Translations under genes and position numbers: made by a program
Part shown: in pieces, positions 1 through 12,130 of the stretch
Numbering within the stretch: the first letter of the stretch is position 1
Layout of the letters: each line of letters starts with the position of its first letter
Notes under the pieces: generated by a model
The model's input: only the letters and a program-made list of their open reading frames with translations
Database searches by the model: none
Told to the model about the DNA's origin: nothing
Source of the DNA: Polytrichum commune
Taxonomy: Eukaryota > Streptophyta > Polytrichopsida > Polytrichales > Polytrichaceae
DNA length: 64,000 bases
Direction: 5' to 3'
Assembly (NCBI GenBank): GCA_950295325.1
Contig: OX485804.1
Coordinates: 43,710,001-43,774,000 of the forward strand

Positions 1-12
1 ATGGAACAATAT

Positions 13-218
13 CTTACATGCACCTCCCAAGAGCCTCAATTCGGTCTATGCTTCTCCTCCCTCTTCCAGTGCTGGAACCAAATTCATTCTCATGCCCAGG
101 CCTTCCCTCTCCAGCATTATAATTACCTCGACCACCTCGCTGTCTACAAGAAGAGGTAAATTGGTTGCTGCCTTCTCTTTGGGACGCAGAGTGAGATGAT
201 GTCCCACCTTGTTGTCTG
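13..218 (-). other. possible internal exon (unrecognised, Gly/Arg/Ser-rich)
   Basis: On the minus strand an open frame runs from a candidate acceptor (a TTTTAAG tract ending near 219) to the window edge, where a donor-like GTAAGA lies at about position 12. The peptide is rich in Gly, Arg, Ser and Gln, with short RGGRG- and GRGRR-like runs, as in low-complexity linkers of RNA-binding proteins. I do not recognise a domain. It could be a later exon of the same minus-strand unit whose first-exon candidates lie at 1575-1702 and 1989-2119, but nothing in the sequence proves the link. A chance ORF is equally possible. Confidence 0.15.
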
Positions 219-410
219 CTTAAAAGAAATCCAGAGTCAGTGTAGGAAGAATCCACAGGTAACAAAATGTAGCTGATGAGGTACATGGCCTAATTGTGGG
301 TACTTCCCAACTCCACAGGCATTTCTGGCCACTAAATTGTCTCAGATATTGTCGCATCTGATTACCATTTGTGAATCACAAAGGTAGTCATTTTGAGTTT
401 CAGAATTGGA

Positions 411-690
411 ACAAGGATGGAAAAGTTACAAGCACCCAAAGTGAAGATTCTCCAACACTGTAAATGATTGCATAAAGGCCCTCCCAATTGTGTTCACTCT
501 TGAACCTAACATGGTGTCTAACTTTTGAGCACATAGGCCAATCTCATCATAACAAATGTTATTTCAATGTCCATTCTTAACTACTTAGCCTTTGCCACAT
601 ACCACTCAATTATAGGCATCTGTTCAAGAAGAGTGACCCCAAAAGGCACAAGTACCTTAGTGCGAACCACGACTTGAATGCAAAGCTCCA
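411..690 (+). repeat. dispersed repeat family A, copy 1
   Basis: Diverged copy of a repeat seen at least ten times in the window. Shared landmarks are 'aaagtgaagattc', 'cctcccaattgtgtt', 'gagcacataggccaatctc', a 'ccattctt...ccacaccacacaccactcaa' block and 'aagagtgaccaaattaggc'. No coding capacity or clear terminal repeats were found, so it is probably a non-autonomous element of unassigned class. The remaining sequence from 226 to 1388 shows no other feature I can support. Confidence 0.6.
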
Positions 691-1574
691 CTGACCTCTT
701 CCTAAATTCTGAGTCCTTTAAAGCCCCAGCTACTACCTCCTAGCTTAATTCCAAACTCAATACAATTGGAGACAGTGTAGAAGTGATCGAGAATCCCAAA
801 AAAACCCTATATTCACTTCCCTATTACCCTCCCAAATGTCAGGACATTACAACAAGACGCAGCGCATTGAGGAAAAGAAACAGAGACATGGCAATGACAT
901 GCAGCCTCCTTCTCACAGCATCCCCTAGGAAGCAAACCAGCTCCCTAGGGCGTGGATTCTTTTTAGATGGGGACACTAGATAGAAGCGGAGGAAATTTTA
1001 TTTTAGTTTTTTTTTAAAACCCTCCTATTGCTCTTCTGTTCATATCACCCTGTGATTCACACAGGGAGGAAGCGCCCATTGCAGGTGAAGTTTAACTGTC
1101 ATTTGAATAGTTGCCCATAGCAAGAAAAGAGAATGACTCCCAAGTAGGTCGGACAGTCACCTTTAACACCTGGGGATGCTTGAGAGATGGGAGGTGTTGT
1201 GTACACACATTAAAGAGAGCATCCAGAGGACTACTCCTTCTGCACTTGTGCATTCACAAGGTATTTTGTGGGCAGAGAATACTTCACTTGTGTCATGACG
1301 TTGTCCCCTTACTTTTTTTTCCCTCCTCCTAAATTATGTTGGCACAAGAGAGGGGTACTGCTACTAGCAGTGCTAGTGACTCAAGTTTTGACAGGGGACC
1401 CGACAAACGAGTGCACCACAACATCATCTGATCAATACTCTCACCCCAAAAACAAAGAGATTCAAAACTCCATGGGGATCCAACAAACCAAACAAGTACA
1501 CCACACCATCATCTGATCACACAACCTAATTTCCAAGGTAGAATAAAAAATCCAGCCAATGGAAAACTGCATAC

Positions 1575-1702
1575 CTGGAGACAGGGGTGAAATCACGCTG
1601 AGGATCTCCCCCTCCTTCCACCGGCCCACCCGCGCTGTTAGCTGCCGTGCCAGGACCACCGAAGGAACCCCTCCTTCCACCTCTTTCTCCTCTGCCAGCC
1701 AT
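1575..1702 (-). CDS. candidate first exon, duplicated copy 1 (unknown protein)
   Basis: Starting at the ATG at 1702-1700, the minus strand encodes a Gly-rich peptide beginning MAGRGERGG and ending ...DFTPVS just before a consensus donor (CAG|GTATGCAG, GT at 1574-1573). It is 42 codons plus 2 nt long. Compared with copy 2 (1989-2119) it has one 3-nt indel and mostly conservative changes, and the frame and the donor are both kept. That pattern suggests past coding constraint. I do not recognise the family. The 3' partner exon is unknown, so a duplicated promoter and exon of an inactive gene is also possible. Confidence 0.3.
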
Positions 1703-1988
1703 CATGACTGGCATATGCAGCCTCAAAGTGCACACTTCCAACTCCACAGACACGTTTGGCCAATGTTCAATTCCACTGCCAATAGTCGCATCCGGTTAGT
1801 TCTGACAGGGGACCCGACAAACGAGTGCACCACAACATCATCTGATCAATACTCTCACCCCAAAAACAAAGAGATTCAAAACTCCATGGGGATCCAACAA
1901 ACCAAACAAGTACACCACACCATCATCTGATCACACAACCTAATTTCCAAGGTAGAATAAAAAATCCAGCCAGTGGACAACTGCATAC

Positions 1989-2119
1989 CTGGAAACAGGG
2001 GGGAAATCACGCTGAGAATCTCCCCCTCCTTCCACCGCCCCACCCGCGCTGTTAGCTGCCGTGCCAGGACCACCGACAGAACCCTTCCTTTCACCTCCTC
2101 CTCCTCCTCTACCAGCCAT
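1989..2119 (-). CDS. candidate first exon, duplicated copy 2 (unknown protein)
   Basis: Second copy of the Gly-rich exon. It begins MAGRGGGGGERKG at the ATG at 2119-2117, shares the block GGPGTAANSAGG with copy 1, and ends ...DFPPVS at a donor GT (1988-1987). It is 43 codons plus 2 nt, one codon longer than copy 1. If read through the donor, the frame runs only about 20 further residues before a stop, which fits splicing better than a single-exon gene. No domain was recognised, and transcript evidence is not available here. Confidence 0.3.
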
Positions 2120-2289
2120 CGTGGCTGAGGTATGCGGCCTCCAAGTGCGCACTTCCGACTCCACAGACACGTTTGGCCAACGTTCAATTCGACTGCCAAT
2201 AGTCTCATCCGGTTGTCAGTTGCAAATCCCGAGGTTGGCATGTCATTTCAAGATTAATCATACTGGGAATTTAGATGCAAAAGCTGTAA

Positions 2290-2510
2290 GAGGTCAAAAC
2301 GAAGATTCTCATTCTCTTTCTCCTTTAAGTGATCACCTGAGCCCTCCCAATTGCGATGTTAGCTATTAAACCTAAACCTAAAATGGTGTCTGTAGGTTGA
2401 GCACATAGTCCAATCTCGGCTTACGGTCCGTTCTCAACTACAAAACTTGCCAAATACCTAGCAAACACAGGTATCCGATTACGAAGAGTGACCCAATGAG
2501 GAATTAGGCC
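2290..2510 (+). repeat. repeat family A, copy 2
   Basis: Carries the family A landmarks 'aagattctcattctctttctc', 'gagccctcccaattgcgatgtt', 'gagcacatagtccaatctc' and 'tacgaagagtgacccaatgagg'. It lies directly beside the duplicated exon region. The following sequence to 2950 shows no supported feature. Confidence 0.6.
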
Positions 2511-2953
2511 CACTTACCTTGTATGGAAAAATCTGGCACAAGAAGAAGACGAAGATGAAGGCGCGGAGTTATAAGGACTCCTGACAGAACTTGAAGCTCC
2601 TAAGCCTAAACCCCGGTGCGCGAGTGCACACAACAGCTGAATGCGTGAGGAAGCCAGTGTGGAGGGAAAACAGAAACACAAATTCCCTCAAGTTCAAGTT
2701 GTGAGCTCCTAACCCTAGTCTAATTTGGATTCTTCATCACCTTCACCATCGTTCCCCGTGAATGCGTCCAAGGAGTGTTCCTCACGGTGACTGGAGCAGC
2801 TCAGAAGCTACCATTCACAGGGTTAATGAATGACACTGAAATTCCTAGCAGGCCAAATTTGGGCTTATGGATGACACTTGAGGCAAATTTATCATCCAAG
2901 TGAATGAAATGAAATGAAATTGATTTTAGAGTTCGGGAAGCCGAAAGGCTTGG

Positions 2954-3693
2954 GGTGAGGTTCCATGTAGGCCGCTTGCCCACCAGATTCTAGTGTGAAT
3001 AAGGATAAACCTGCCCGAATGTAGAGGAAATTTGATGGGGTAGGGTTCTTATGTGCCAACTACACTATATATGATATTTAGTGCCACATGGTATGTTATT
3101 TCACTATGGTAACTTTCCAGATGACACTTCTTATGAATGAGTGAAAGAGATTTCGTCATGGATGATGGATGAGTTCATCCATTGGCCACAGAACCCTACC
3201 TTCTCTTGGCAGCAACTTGTGATGAAATATTGTCATGGATGATTCAAATTTGGATGACAAATCACTTGGTAAGTTAATGTCGAATGTCAAATGTGGTAAT
3301 GTCAAATAATGTTGGGTTAACATTTAGTGTTGGTGACACTACACCGCGGTTTACAATTAGTATCGAGCAAGACAATTAGAATTGGTGACACTGAATATCA
3401 TATTCCATGTAGCTACTCCCATATTCTCAAATCTAGGCCCACCTATTAATTTACTCCTCCAGGTTAAAAGCTCGTTTTCCTTCTAAAAGTGGTCTTCAAT
3501 CCTTTGGTGGTTGGTACTTGCATGTTTAAGTGACTAGTGTGAGTGCATGAAAGTCTAGCATCATGTGTCCATGGCTCTCCACATTCAAGCAAACCACCAG
3601 AATGTGGATGGATGGCGACTTGGGTTTGATGTGAACACCTCCAACCCACTACTATCTAGAATATTGTGAGCAAGTAGCCTACATGGAAATTCA
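2954..3693 (+). mobile_element. TIR element family C, copy 1 (interrupted)
   Basis: The left end reads GTGAGGTTCCATGTAGGCC..., and the right end contains its inverted form (...AGCCTACATGGAAATTCAC), giving imperfect terminal inverted repeats of about 35-40 bp that include 'agattctagtg'. The internal 'gtgtccatggctctccacattc' and 'aaccaccagaatgtgg' blocks are shared with copy 2. Subtracting the nested MITE at 3063-3409, the element is about 390 bp. It has no coding capacity, so it is a MITE of unassigned superfamily. Confidence 0.7.
3063..3409. mobile_element. TA-target MITE (Tc1/mariner-like TIR), nested
   Basis: The 347-bp element starts CACTATATATGATATTTAGTG and ends with the inverted equivalent ...CACTGAATATCATATTCCATG. 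It is flanked by TA on both sides (3061-3062 and 3410-3411). The neighbouring copy of the host repeat keeps the uninterrupted site, with a single TA at 3865-3866 in 'gccaactagctactccc', which proves the insertion and the TA duplication. It is non-coding. The TA target and CA...TG ends fit a Stowaway-type or Tc1/mariner-mobilised MITE. Related copies lie at 18761-19228 and 20528-20755. Confidence 0.85.
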
Positions 3694-3758
3694 CTCTCAT
3701 GGGACTAAAAGTATATCAAGATGGTGTCAAACTGCCCGATTCCCTAGAGTGGCTTATG

Positions 3759-4175
3759 GTGAGTTTCCATGTAAGCCGCTCGTCCATCAGATTCTAGTGT
3801 GAATAAGGACCAACATGCCCAAATGAAGAGGGAATCTAGTGGGATAGGGTTCATATGTGCCAACTAGCTACTCCCATCTTCTCAAATTTGGGCCCACCTA
3901 CTAACCTCCTCCTCCTCCCAATTACCAAGGATGGAGTATTAGACCAACATTGGTTCTCTTGAGTCTTTAACAAGTCTTAATCCTTTGGTGACTAGCACTT
4001 GTAGGTTAAAGATTATTTAGTGGGCACATGAAAGTCTAGCGGCCCATGTCCACAACCCTTCACATTCTAGTGAACCACCAAAATGTGGTTGGCTGGTGGC
4101 TTGTGCCTACATGCAAACACCTCTTACCCACCATTATCTAGAATCTAGTGGGCGAGTGGCCTACATGGATATGCA
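3759..4175 (+). mobile_element. TIR element family C, copy 2 (uninterrupted)
   Basis: About 417 bp. It begins GTGAGTTTCCATGTAAGCC and ends near GCCTACATGGATATGCAC, its inverted repeat. It holds the empty site for the MITE nested in copy 1. The two copies are only 65 bp apart in direct orientation. The sequence from 4180 to 5000 is AT-rich with no feature I can support. Confidence 0.7.
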
Positions 4176-5009
4176 CCCTTAGTGCAGTAGCCTCCATGAG
4201 GTAGAGGCTATTTTCAACTTGATGGAATTGAAAGAAAGACTTGAGACTCCCTACTAGGTACGATCTTCTCAAATAGTGATTAAAACTTATCTCTAATGGA
4301 GTTATATAGGGGACACTCCAACACAAAGTGTGCTTCGTTTTCAACTACATGTACCAAAAGGAAGTTGCTACAAAGGTAACAATAGGTATCATCATGTTCC
4401 TCATGAATTTTTATTATCGATGACAATCATCCTATTCAAATATGTATGAAAATATGGTTCGTTCACAATAAATTTTTAAAGTCGAGAATGAACTAAGTTT
4501 CCCCTTTTGTTTATATATTACTATATATAGTAATATTTATTTATTTGGATTGAAAATTGTCAATTTTCTATGGACTTTTTTTTCTCTCCTCAAAATGTAT
4601 ATCTATTCTTAATATACCTAATCTTGATATTTTGGGCGATGATTTTATTACATATATGTAACACAATTTCTTGAAGTTTAATGATTTTAAATCGATTGTA
4701 AGCAAATCATGAAAATTACTAAATATTGCCACCGCATTGATGTGATCTTAAATCAATTGCAACAACTTTTCTTTTAGCCACTATAAAATTTGAAGTCTAG
4801 AAAGCTTAGTTTTTAGACGATCTAATGAAACCACAATACCCTATGGGAAGCTAAGGGTTAAAGAACATGAATTCCCAATTATACAACCACCATATACACA
4901 AATTATATGAGCCTCACCAAGCTTATAAATCATATTTTGTATCTTTGTGGGTTTGAATTCTAATCATGCACATTGTCTTAAGGTAGATGGGTTGTAAACA
5001 ATCACTTTT

Positions 5010-5350
5010 TCCAACTATTCTACTTCTCCCATGATGTTAAACACACAATTAGTACGAGATGGTTAGCAAGTTTAATTTGTGGTTGTAGCAACTTTCCTTA
5101 TACTCTTTGGAGCTTATTATGAACATCTTATTCATTGTGAAAGTGACCATTCTTGTGTTTGTTGAATGGTCATATGGGTTCCCCGCAATCATGTTAACTT
5201 TTGAGCCTAGAATAATTAACGTATTCTAAGCACACATGCCAACCTCTTTTTAACACATGTCTTTTTGGTGCACATTCTTGGATGCATGTCTAACCACACA
5301 CCACTCCAATATAGGTGTATGAAAAAAAATGATTGAATTATGCATTTCTA
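5010..5350 (+). repeat. repeat family A, copy 3
   Basis: A longer copy that includes the 5' part of the family: 'tttttccaactattctacttctcc', 'cacacaattagtacgagatggttagcaa', 'gcaactttcctcata', 'cattgaatggtcatat' and the shared 3' part up to 'gtgtatgaaaaaaaatgattgaatta'. Confidence 0.7.
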
Positions 5351-5739
5351 TCTTTTGTCAAGAAGAAAACAAAAATATACTCATACTTGACATTGATGAT
5401 CAAAATAGAATGTATATATTTGCATCCAAAGGCACATGGGCTGCCCATTTCAACTAAACTCTTTAGTAACATCAAAGTCTTCATCTAATTCAAAAAATGA
5501 TCTTGAAGAATAAGTTGATTTTAGATAGGGTCACTTTTGACACAATTAGTTTTAAATGGAAGGTTGGAGCTTAATTGTACTTCGAGAGGCTAGGTATGGG
5601 CTAGATTAGCATATTTTAGGATAGCATTAGGATCTATAGGCTATGGTATATGCAATGTGGGATATGACATATGCTATGCTATGATATATAGCCAAATATC
5701 TTAGGCTAGGTATGGGCTAGATTAGGCACATCTACCTTA

Positions 5740-6065
5740 GGATATGAAACACATGATTGGTATGAGATAGTTATCAAATTCAAATTGAGGCCATAGCCAC
5801 TTTCCTCATAATTTTAAGAGCTTATATGAATATCTTACTCATTATCAAAGTGAAGAACCTTGTGCTCATTGAATGCTCGTACACCCCCCAATATATATAT
5901 ATATATATATTATTGAGCTCAATACAATTACCATATTTTGAGTCCAAAATCCAATCTCTTTTAAACACGTGTCTTTTTTATGCAATTTTGGAGCCACACC
6001 AAACCACTATCACTCAAATGTAGGTGTATGTTGAAGGTTAGTATCCAAATTAGGCATGTCTACCT
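5740..6065 (+). repeat. repeat family A, copy 4, with a (TA)n tract
   Basis: Carries 'gatatgaaacacatgattggtatgagatagttatcaaa', 'catatgaatatcttactcattatcaaagtgaagaacctt' (interrupted wording) and the 3' block ending 'aaattaggcatgtctacctt'. A (TA)n microsatellite at about 5890-5912 has grown at the C-rich junction where other copies carry CCCCC or long C runs. Confidence 0.7.
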
Positions 6066-6229
6066 TTTTGCACCATTCATTTCACAATGAGGACCATGAT
6101 TGTAAATAGTGCAGGCCAGACTACATCAAGTACAACAAATAGCTTGGGCAAATTGTGTGACTCGCCTTGGGCAACGCTATCATGTGTGTGGCCCACATTG
6201 TGCATCATCGTGCAAGGAAATAGTGTGAA

Positions 6230-6440
6230 ACCCTAGTTACACTTGTATGGCAAGAGGGAATTATTGCATGTGAGTGTACCTTTGATTCATGCAATATAAA
6301 AGCCATGAAATAGCATGCACCGTGGAGGTTTCTATTTTAGTTGATTGACACTAGAATCAACTTCAAAGACCCCAAAGGACTAGGGGGAAGTCATTTCAAA
6401 TGAATTGGCCACAAACCTATTAGGGATCAAGCCTTGAGGG
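6230..6440 (+). repeat. dispersed repeat family D, copy 1
   Basis: Shares 'attgcatgtgagtgtacct', 'ccatgaaatagcatgc', 'ttgattgacactagaatc' and following sequence with copies at about 21090-21310 and 26940-27140. Non-coding and of unknown class. It ends next to a 9-G run. The sequence from 6450 to 8385 holds a (TTC)n tract near 7210 and otherwise nothing I can support. Confidence 0.5.
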
Positions 6441-8385
6441 GGGGGGGTGCATGCATGGTTGAAATCTAAAATGACATGTGTGTATCACCCCTAAGTTAAT
6501 ATCCCTAACATAAAAGTTCTTAGGTCACCAATAAAGTGTATACGTACAAAGTTATAGGTTAGAACTAGCGTCAAGTATTTACACAAGTTCGAAAATTTGT
6601 AAAACAATTAAATGCCTAGCATACATATAGTACCCCAAAAACATGATGCCTATAACCTCAATGTAGGCTTATAACTCTTATTGCACTAGAAACAACCCTA
6701 GTATATCTACCAAATGAGAGTTATTAATCACCTACAACTATGTGTAGTTTGTATTCCTTACGTTAGGTAATGCTCTTTTTGTGCACCCACATGGATAGGT
6801 ACGGGCAATATTGTATGCACCCTCGTGGGATCAAGTTTTATGTGGGATGGTTGAGGGGCTCATCACACTGCCCAATTCTAACACCATCCATCAATATATT
6901 CGGTTGTAGTAGTGTGAAAAGTGGTGGGCCAATGTTTATTTTCTGAATATAATCCCCATCAATTTCATGGTTGGAACCATAAGGAAAGTTTGGTGTGATC
7001 AGGACACGAGAGAGACTTACGCTCATAAGTTGTTTTTGGGTTGTAGATTGAAGCATAATGAAATCTTTAGTTTTACATGTGCAAATCCAAGAATATCCTT
7101 GAAATCTCATGTCTCTTTGATAATATAATGTTCATTGAATGTGTAGAAAGATATGCACTTATTTTTCTTCATCCCCAATGACTAAGATGACAAATATAAA
7201 ATGGCATTCTTCTTCTTCTTCTTCTTCTTGGTTTGAATATGGTTGAAGGTGATATGATAGTTTGGATTGTTTTTGTTCTTATTTTGTCAGGGTCCATTTG
7301 ATTTGTCTTGGTTAGGGCCTTAACATTCTCTCCCACCTAAGCATTTGAAGCTTTACTTTAGAAGGACTTTGTTTTGTCTTAACATGTTTTCATCTCTTTA
7401 TACCATAGGGTGGGTGGGTGACTTAGAACAATTTAGTTAGAATGGTGACCAGAGATATGGTTAACATATCCCAAAATTTGGTGTTTTTGGATATAATATA
7501 CCAAGTCAAATAATTTATCTTCATTTTGGGTAATGGAGCATGTGTGTGTTGTTTGTGCCATTGAGTGTGTAATGACAACAATTTTGAAACCTAAGTTATT
7601 GAAGTTCATAATTTATGGTCGTCAATACAAAAGCAACTACCATTTGGAGCTCAATGTTTCATGGTGCCATTTCTGGATAACTAAGTCTTAGTTTTGGTAC
7701 TCAAATTGTTAGAAATACCTCTATCTTTAATCTTTGGATTTGATATTTCACTATTCTTATTTTCTTGAATTTGTTACAAAAAAAGTAAGAGGCTTAAAAA
7801 ACACCTCCTTCACAATTTGTAAGTGATTATATGCACCCTTAAAACACAGTGAGTTAGATAATTAGGTACATGAAGAGTCCATCTAATTAGTCTGGGCCAT
7901 CAACCCTTGGTTGCACATGATAGACAACCCTCCCCCTGGAATCACACCCCCAATCCATGCTTAATATGTGTGTAGAAATTCTAGTAATTTCAATTGTGAC
8001 ATGATTATTCATCTTAATTTGAGTGATCCTTGAACACAAAGGTGCAATCATTTTACAAATGAAATCAAGGTTGACATGTTCGAGAAGTATGATGACATTG
8101 CCAATAACTTGTAAGGGAAAAAAAAAATGAAAATTTCGTGCATCGAGATATTTGGACACCATTCATATAGAATTATATTGACATGGTTCATTTGCACTTT
8201 ATGAACTTCAATTACTTGAATCCTAAGTTACTATGTTTTCCAAAATTCCAAACACAAAAATGTCAATTTGCACTCCACCCTTTGACATGTGAATCATGGT
8301 GAAGCCCTAAGCTTCAAAACCTTCAACCCTAGTGTGTCCCGCTTCGAAAAATTAGGGTTTTTTAATTTGTTGTACTTGGACGGAA

Positions 8386-9161
8386 TCATTGTTTTGGGAG
8401 AAACAAGAGAGAGAGAAGGCCGTGATTCATGAAAGGAATTGAGGGTTCGGAGGTGGTCCGGGTGACGATTCTTCGAGGGGTCAAATCTTGTTCGGTCGAC
8501 GGTTGCGTGTGCAAGCTTTCAGTTTCTTCTTCACCTTCTTCAGGCTTCGTGATCGAAGATGATACCATGCTCCATAGGCATCGACCACCTTTGTACTGGA
8601 TTCTTGGCATCCTGCTGGTTTGAGCAACGCGGTAAGGATCAAGCTCTGAGACGACGCGATTGGGTTGTGGTGGCCGCAATTTGGAGCTATCCGCATTCGA
8701 AGGTTGGATGGAATCACCGGACTTTGATTGGCAACAAGTTGTCGAATCTTTAGTCGAAGGTATATCTAACAAATGATCTTGGGTTCTTGAATTATCCATA
8801 TCTGGTAGAAGTGGTGTGGAAATTTGTGTGGAGTGGATGGAGGTTTGAGAGTCGGAGCGAGAAAATAACGTGTCTTCGGTTTGAGACTCATCGTCTAGAA
8901 ATTGATCAACATTTCTTGAAACGTGAGATAGGTCAACTTGAATGTCTTTATCTTCTGATGTTGGCGGAAATGAGGTGAGCGTGTCGGCCACAACAAACTG
9001 AATGGAATTGGTGGATGTGGACCGTGAAATTGCCATTTCATCCGCGGACTTTTAGGTTGAAAGTGTTCGTCAAGAGCATTGATAATGCTTTCAACAAATT
9101 TCTCTCTGATCACGAGCTTTAGATAGTTTAGCTCTGTCCTCGTCTGCTGCTGCTCTTGCAC
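8386..9161 (-). pseudogene. unrecognised ORF pair with an apparent frameshift
   Basis: A 216-codon minus-strand frame (9036 to 8386) is Ser/Thr/Asp-rich and looks disordered, with no known domain. Upstream, a second frame starting MQEQQQTRTEL at 9161 encodes a plausible helical segment (LKLVIREKFVESIINAL). Near 9047-9040, at an A-run, it would read into the 216-codon frame if one base were gained or lost. Together they look like one broken protein of about 250 aa. Length is the main argument, since composition here is not unusual. It may be a transposon-derived gene or a chance ORF. No neighbour helps. Confidence 0.25.
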
Positions 9162-9399
9162 TTACTCTTTAGATTTCTATTCATCCAATTATGGAATCAA
9201 CTTCTCTCGGAACACGATATGGATCCATTTGTGTGTCTCGAACCTTCAACTTAGGATGATTGAGGTCAATATCTATTCAGTAGAGCATTGCATAATGATT
9301 CTGGAATTTGTGCCACATAATGCCATTTTTCGGGCAATGTGGACTCTTAAGTACGACATATCATATATGGAAATCATAAACATGAAGTTTTCTTTTAAA

Positions 9400-12130
9400 T
9401 GTGATGAGAATTATATACACGAGCAGAGGGTTAGGTTAGAATGAGGTTGCTTCACAACAATTTGTAAGGTGAACGTTGCTGACATTAGAGATACAAGGAG
9501 GTATTCATGAAGAGACACGTCAAATCACAAAACGATCAATGTGAAATTTGTTGTGAGTTTGTTGTGGGGTCAAAAATTGATGCACGCGCTTGAAAAACTC
9601 GCGCAGGAATTCAGTCATTGTTCTACGCATGCACTTGGCAGAATAGAAATGTAGAGATGAGGAGGGGGAGCGGGAGGGGGGGGGGGGGGAAGAGAAAAAT
9701 CTTTCAAATTCTACAAGAGATGTGGTCATGATCTTGAACGAGCCCTGCAAAAGTTGGGAATTATGGTTGATAACTGTGTGGTAACAAAATTGTTGCAGGT
9801 TGGAACTATGAAGCACAAGGAAGAGATTCAAGGACCATGTTCTTTCAAGAACATGGTGTCAAGAACAATGAGGTCCTACGAAGAGACCAAAATTGATATC
9901 CAACTTCAGATATCTTCCAAGGAAGAAAAATACACGTTGATTGAAAGTGGAGGGATTGCCATTGGGACATCAAATCTTTTGTGAGACTTTCAAGGAACAA
10001 GAGCAACGTGGAGTTGTCTTTTTTGTATAGTGCTGAAGGGAGAAACTCAATCATGGTTACCAACAAGGTATGTGGGTGTTATTCGGTTCATTATTCATGT
10101 TCTCCAACTTCTACCGAATCTTAAATTTACACAACAAAACTTGTGTTGCATTAGCTTAGGGTACACCCTAACCTATTTGTTGCGGTTTTTTTCTTGTGTG
10201 AGAGGAAACGTAACATTGAGTATGATAAGCACGTTGTTTAGTGGCCTCTCACACTTCAACTTTGAAACGATAATGAAGAATAAGTTTATGAAACACCATG
10301 TATGTCGTTGGCATTTTTGTGCAAGGAATGTCAATGTAGAGACTCACACAAAGCATGAGTCTGGGTTGCAAGATACTAGATTAGGAGGTGGGAATGATGT
10401 CAATGGGGAGCAAGGATCTCTTTTGTAATGTGTGCAAAGATTGGTTTCAAACTCTATCATGGAACATTTTTGAGGGACTCCCTCATACAACATCTGTGAA
10501 TATGGTTGTGGAAGATGTGTAACACCATTGACTGGCTAACTTCATTAGGACATCCTTTGTACATCAAAACTTGGAGTTCAATGTCTACATGGTCAATCAT
10601 GTCATCCATTGTAACATTCTAAAATCATTTTTTTGTTTGTGTGAATGTGTTCCACAGCTTTGGAGCTTGTGAATCCAACAAAGCTTATGGAGGTCTCTGA
10701 CTATGACAAAGATCAACTCAAATGACAATTTCATTGCCATGCAGTCCCTGAAGGGGAAAAACCATGGGCAAGTGACATGAAGATTTCAGATTACTGAATA
10801 CATTATTTGGAACCATTTAGATTGGAAAGGAATTGGGAGCCCATTGCCTCCTAGACGAGATTTAATCAAATCAAGTGTTGGGCCTCAGGTGACCACTTAG
10901 TGAACCCTTTCTTGATACATACAAATGATATTAGTTTTAGGTGCCTTTTGGATATGCAATCCATTGATATGTAATTCACGCATGTGTGTATAGAGATTTG
11001 ATTCATTTCCTGCACGTATATAAAAACTAGCAGATTACAAAGGCACATAACATTAATCAAGCTAATTGAGGCGCTCTATTTTTATCATGGGAGGGTTATG
11101 AGACACATTGTTAAAGAGTTGCTCGCCTCCCTTTGCTAACCAGCCCCACAACTTCACATTTGGTACCTAATATGATGGTACCATGTACCAAGAGGTAGGT
11201 TAGTGTGATGTGGTGGGTTGCAAGGAGCTCCTACATAAGCCGATATTAGTACTTCGTTGGGTCATTGAATGAAATAGGAAATGTTGGTACTGGGATGTGG
11301 ATGATATTGGAAATGTCGGTATTGGGAAATGTCTCTCCTGGGCTTGCCAGATACAAGGCATGCTCATCCATTGTACGTAACAACTTTTCTTTCAGGTACA
11401 AACGAATTTGAAGTTTAGAAAGCCGAGTTTTGAGATGATCTAATGACACCACAATACGCTCCACGAAGTTAAGGGTTAAGTTACATCTATTAGGGTGTAG
11501 CCTAAGATATTAATGAAGGTAACACCACATGAATCGACCAAGGAGTTCCTAAACTACTTGCTGGTGGGTCGGATGACCTCCAAGGATGTAGAAAATCCTC
11601 GCCAATATACATGACAAGAGGACCCAACATTTTGAAAAGATTACCCATTTCAAAGAATGTTAGATATTTTCGTTTGAGCTCATGAAAAGTGATGTTGAAA
11701 TAGGTCCATCCCAATCACTTAGCCAATGGGTCCACTACTGCAAAAGTTAACCTAATATGGATCATCAGGAGGTACAAATACAAAATCTCCCATGATGGCC
11801 ACCTTCCAAGAGGAAAGCAATATCCTTACCCTGAAGCTTAATAACACATGATCAGTGTAAGAGAGAACAACCACCCATTGTTTCGTTTTATTTTATTTAT
11901 CAAATAAAAAACCCAATTTTTTTTGAGTCATTGAACGATGCAATCATAAGTATGAGTTGAAGACTAAAGGTGAGTGGGTTTCTTTGTTGACCAGGGCTTG
12001 CAACCACTTTCCAAAAACTTCAATCCAGCTTACACTGGGTTCACAATAGATGGCCGATTTCAAGACCAAAATTTACCACTTGCCAGCGCTTGGAACCTAC
12101 GATTGCTAATACATGCTTCACACCACTGCT
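9400..12130. other. intergenic sequence without a supported gene
   Basis: Contains a 14-G run at about 9676-9689 and two plus-strand frames (9754-9984 and 10030-10428) with no recognisable domain and no continuity. The rest is AT-rich. I see no repeat family member here with confidence. Confidence 0.4.

Larger units (their letters stand above)
1389..2214. repeat. tandem duplication, two copies of about 410 bp
   Basis: Unit 1 (about 1389-1802) and unit 2 (about 1803-2214) align at an offset of 414 nt that drifts to 417 nt. They share long identical blocks starting at 'tgacaggggacccgacaaac' and ending near 'catccggtt'. The outer part of each unit (for example 1441-1550 against 1855-1964) is almost identical, while the exon-like part carries substitutions and in-frame indels. 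Each unit contains one candidate first exon on the minus strand. This is a local segmental duplication rather than a dispersed transposon copy, since no third copy is seen. Confidence 0.9.

Noticed and set aside
3063-3409. CACTA-superfamily transposon, because the end reads CACTA
   Set aside because: The empty site shows that the target is TA and there is no 3-bp duplication. The CACT follows from TA-flanked Tc1/mariner-type ends.
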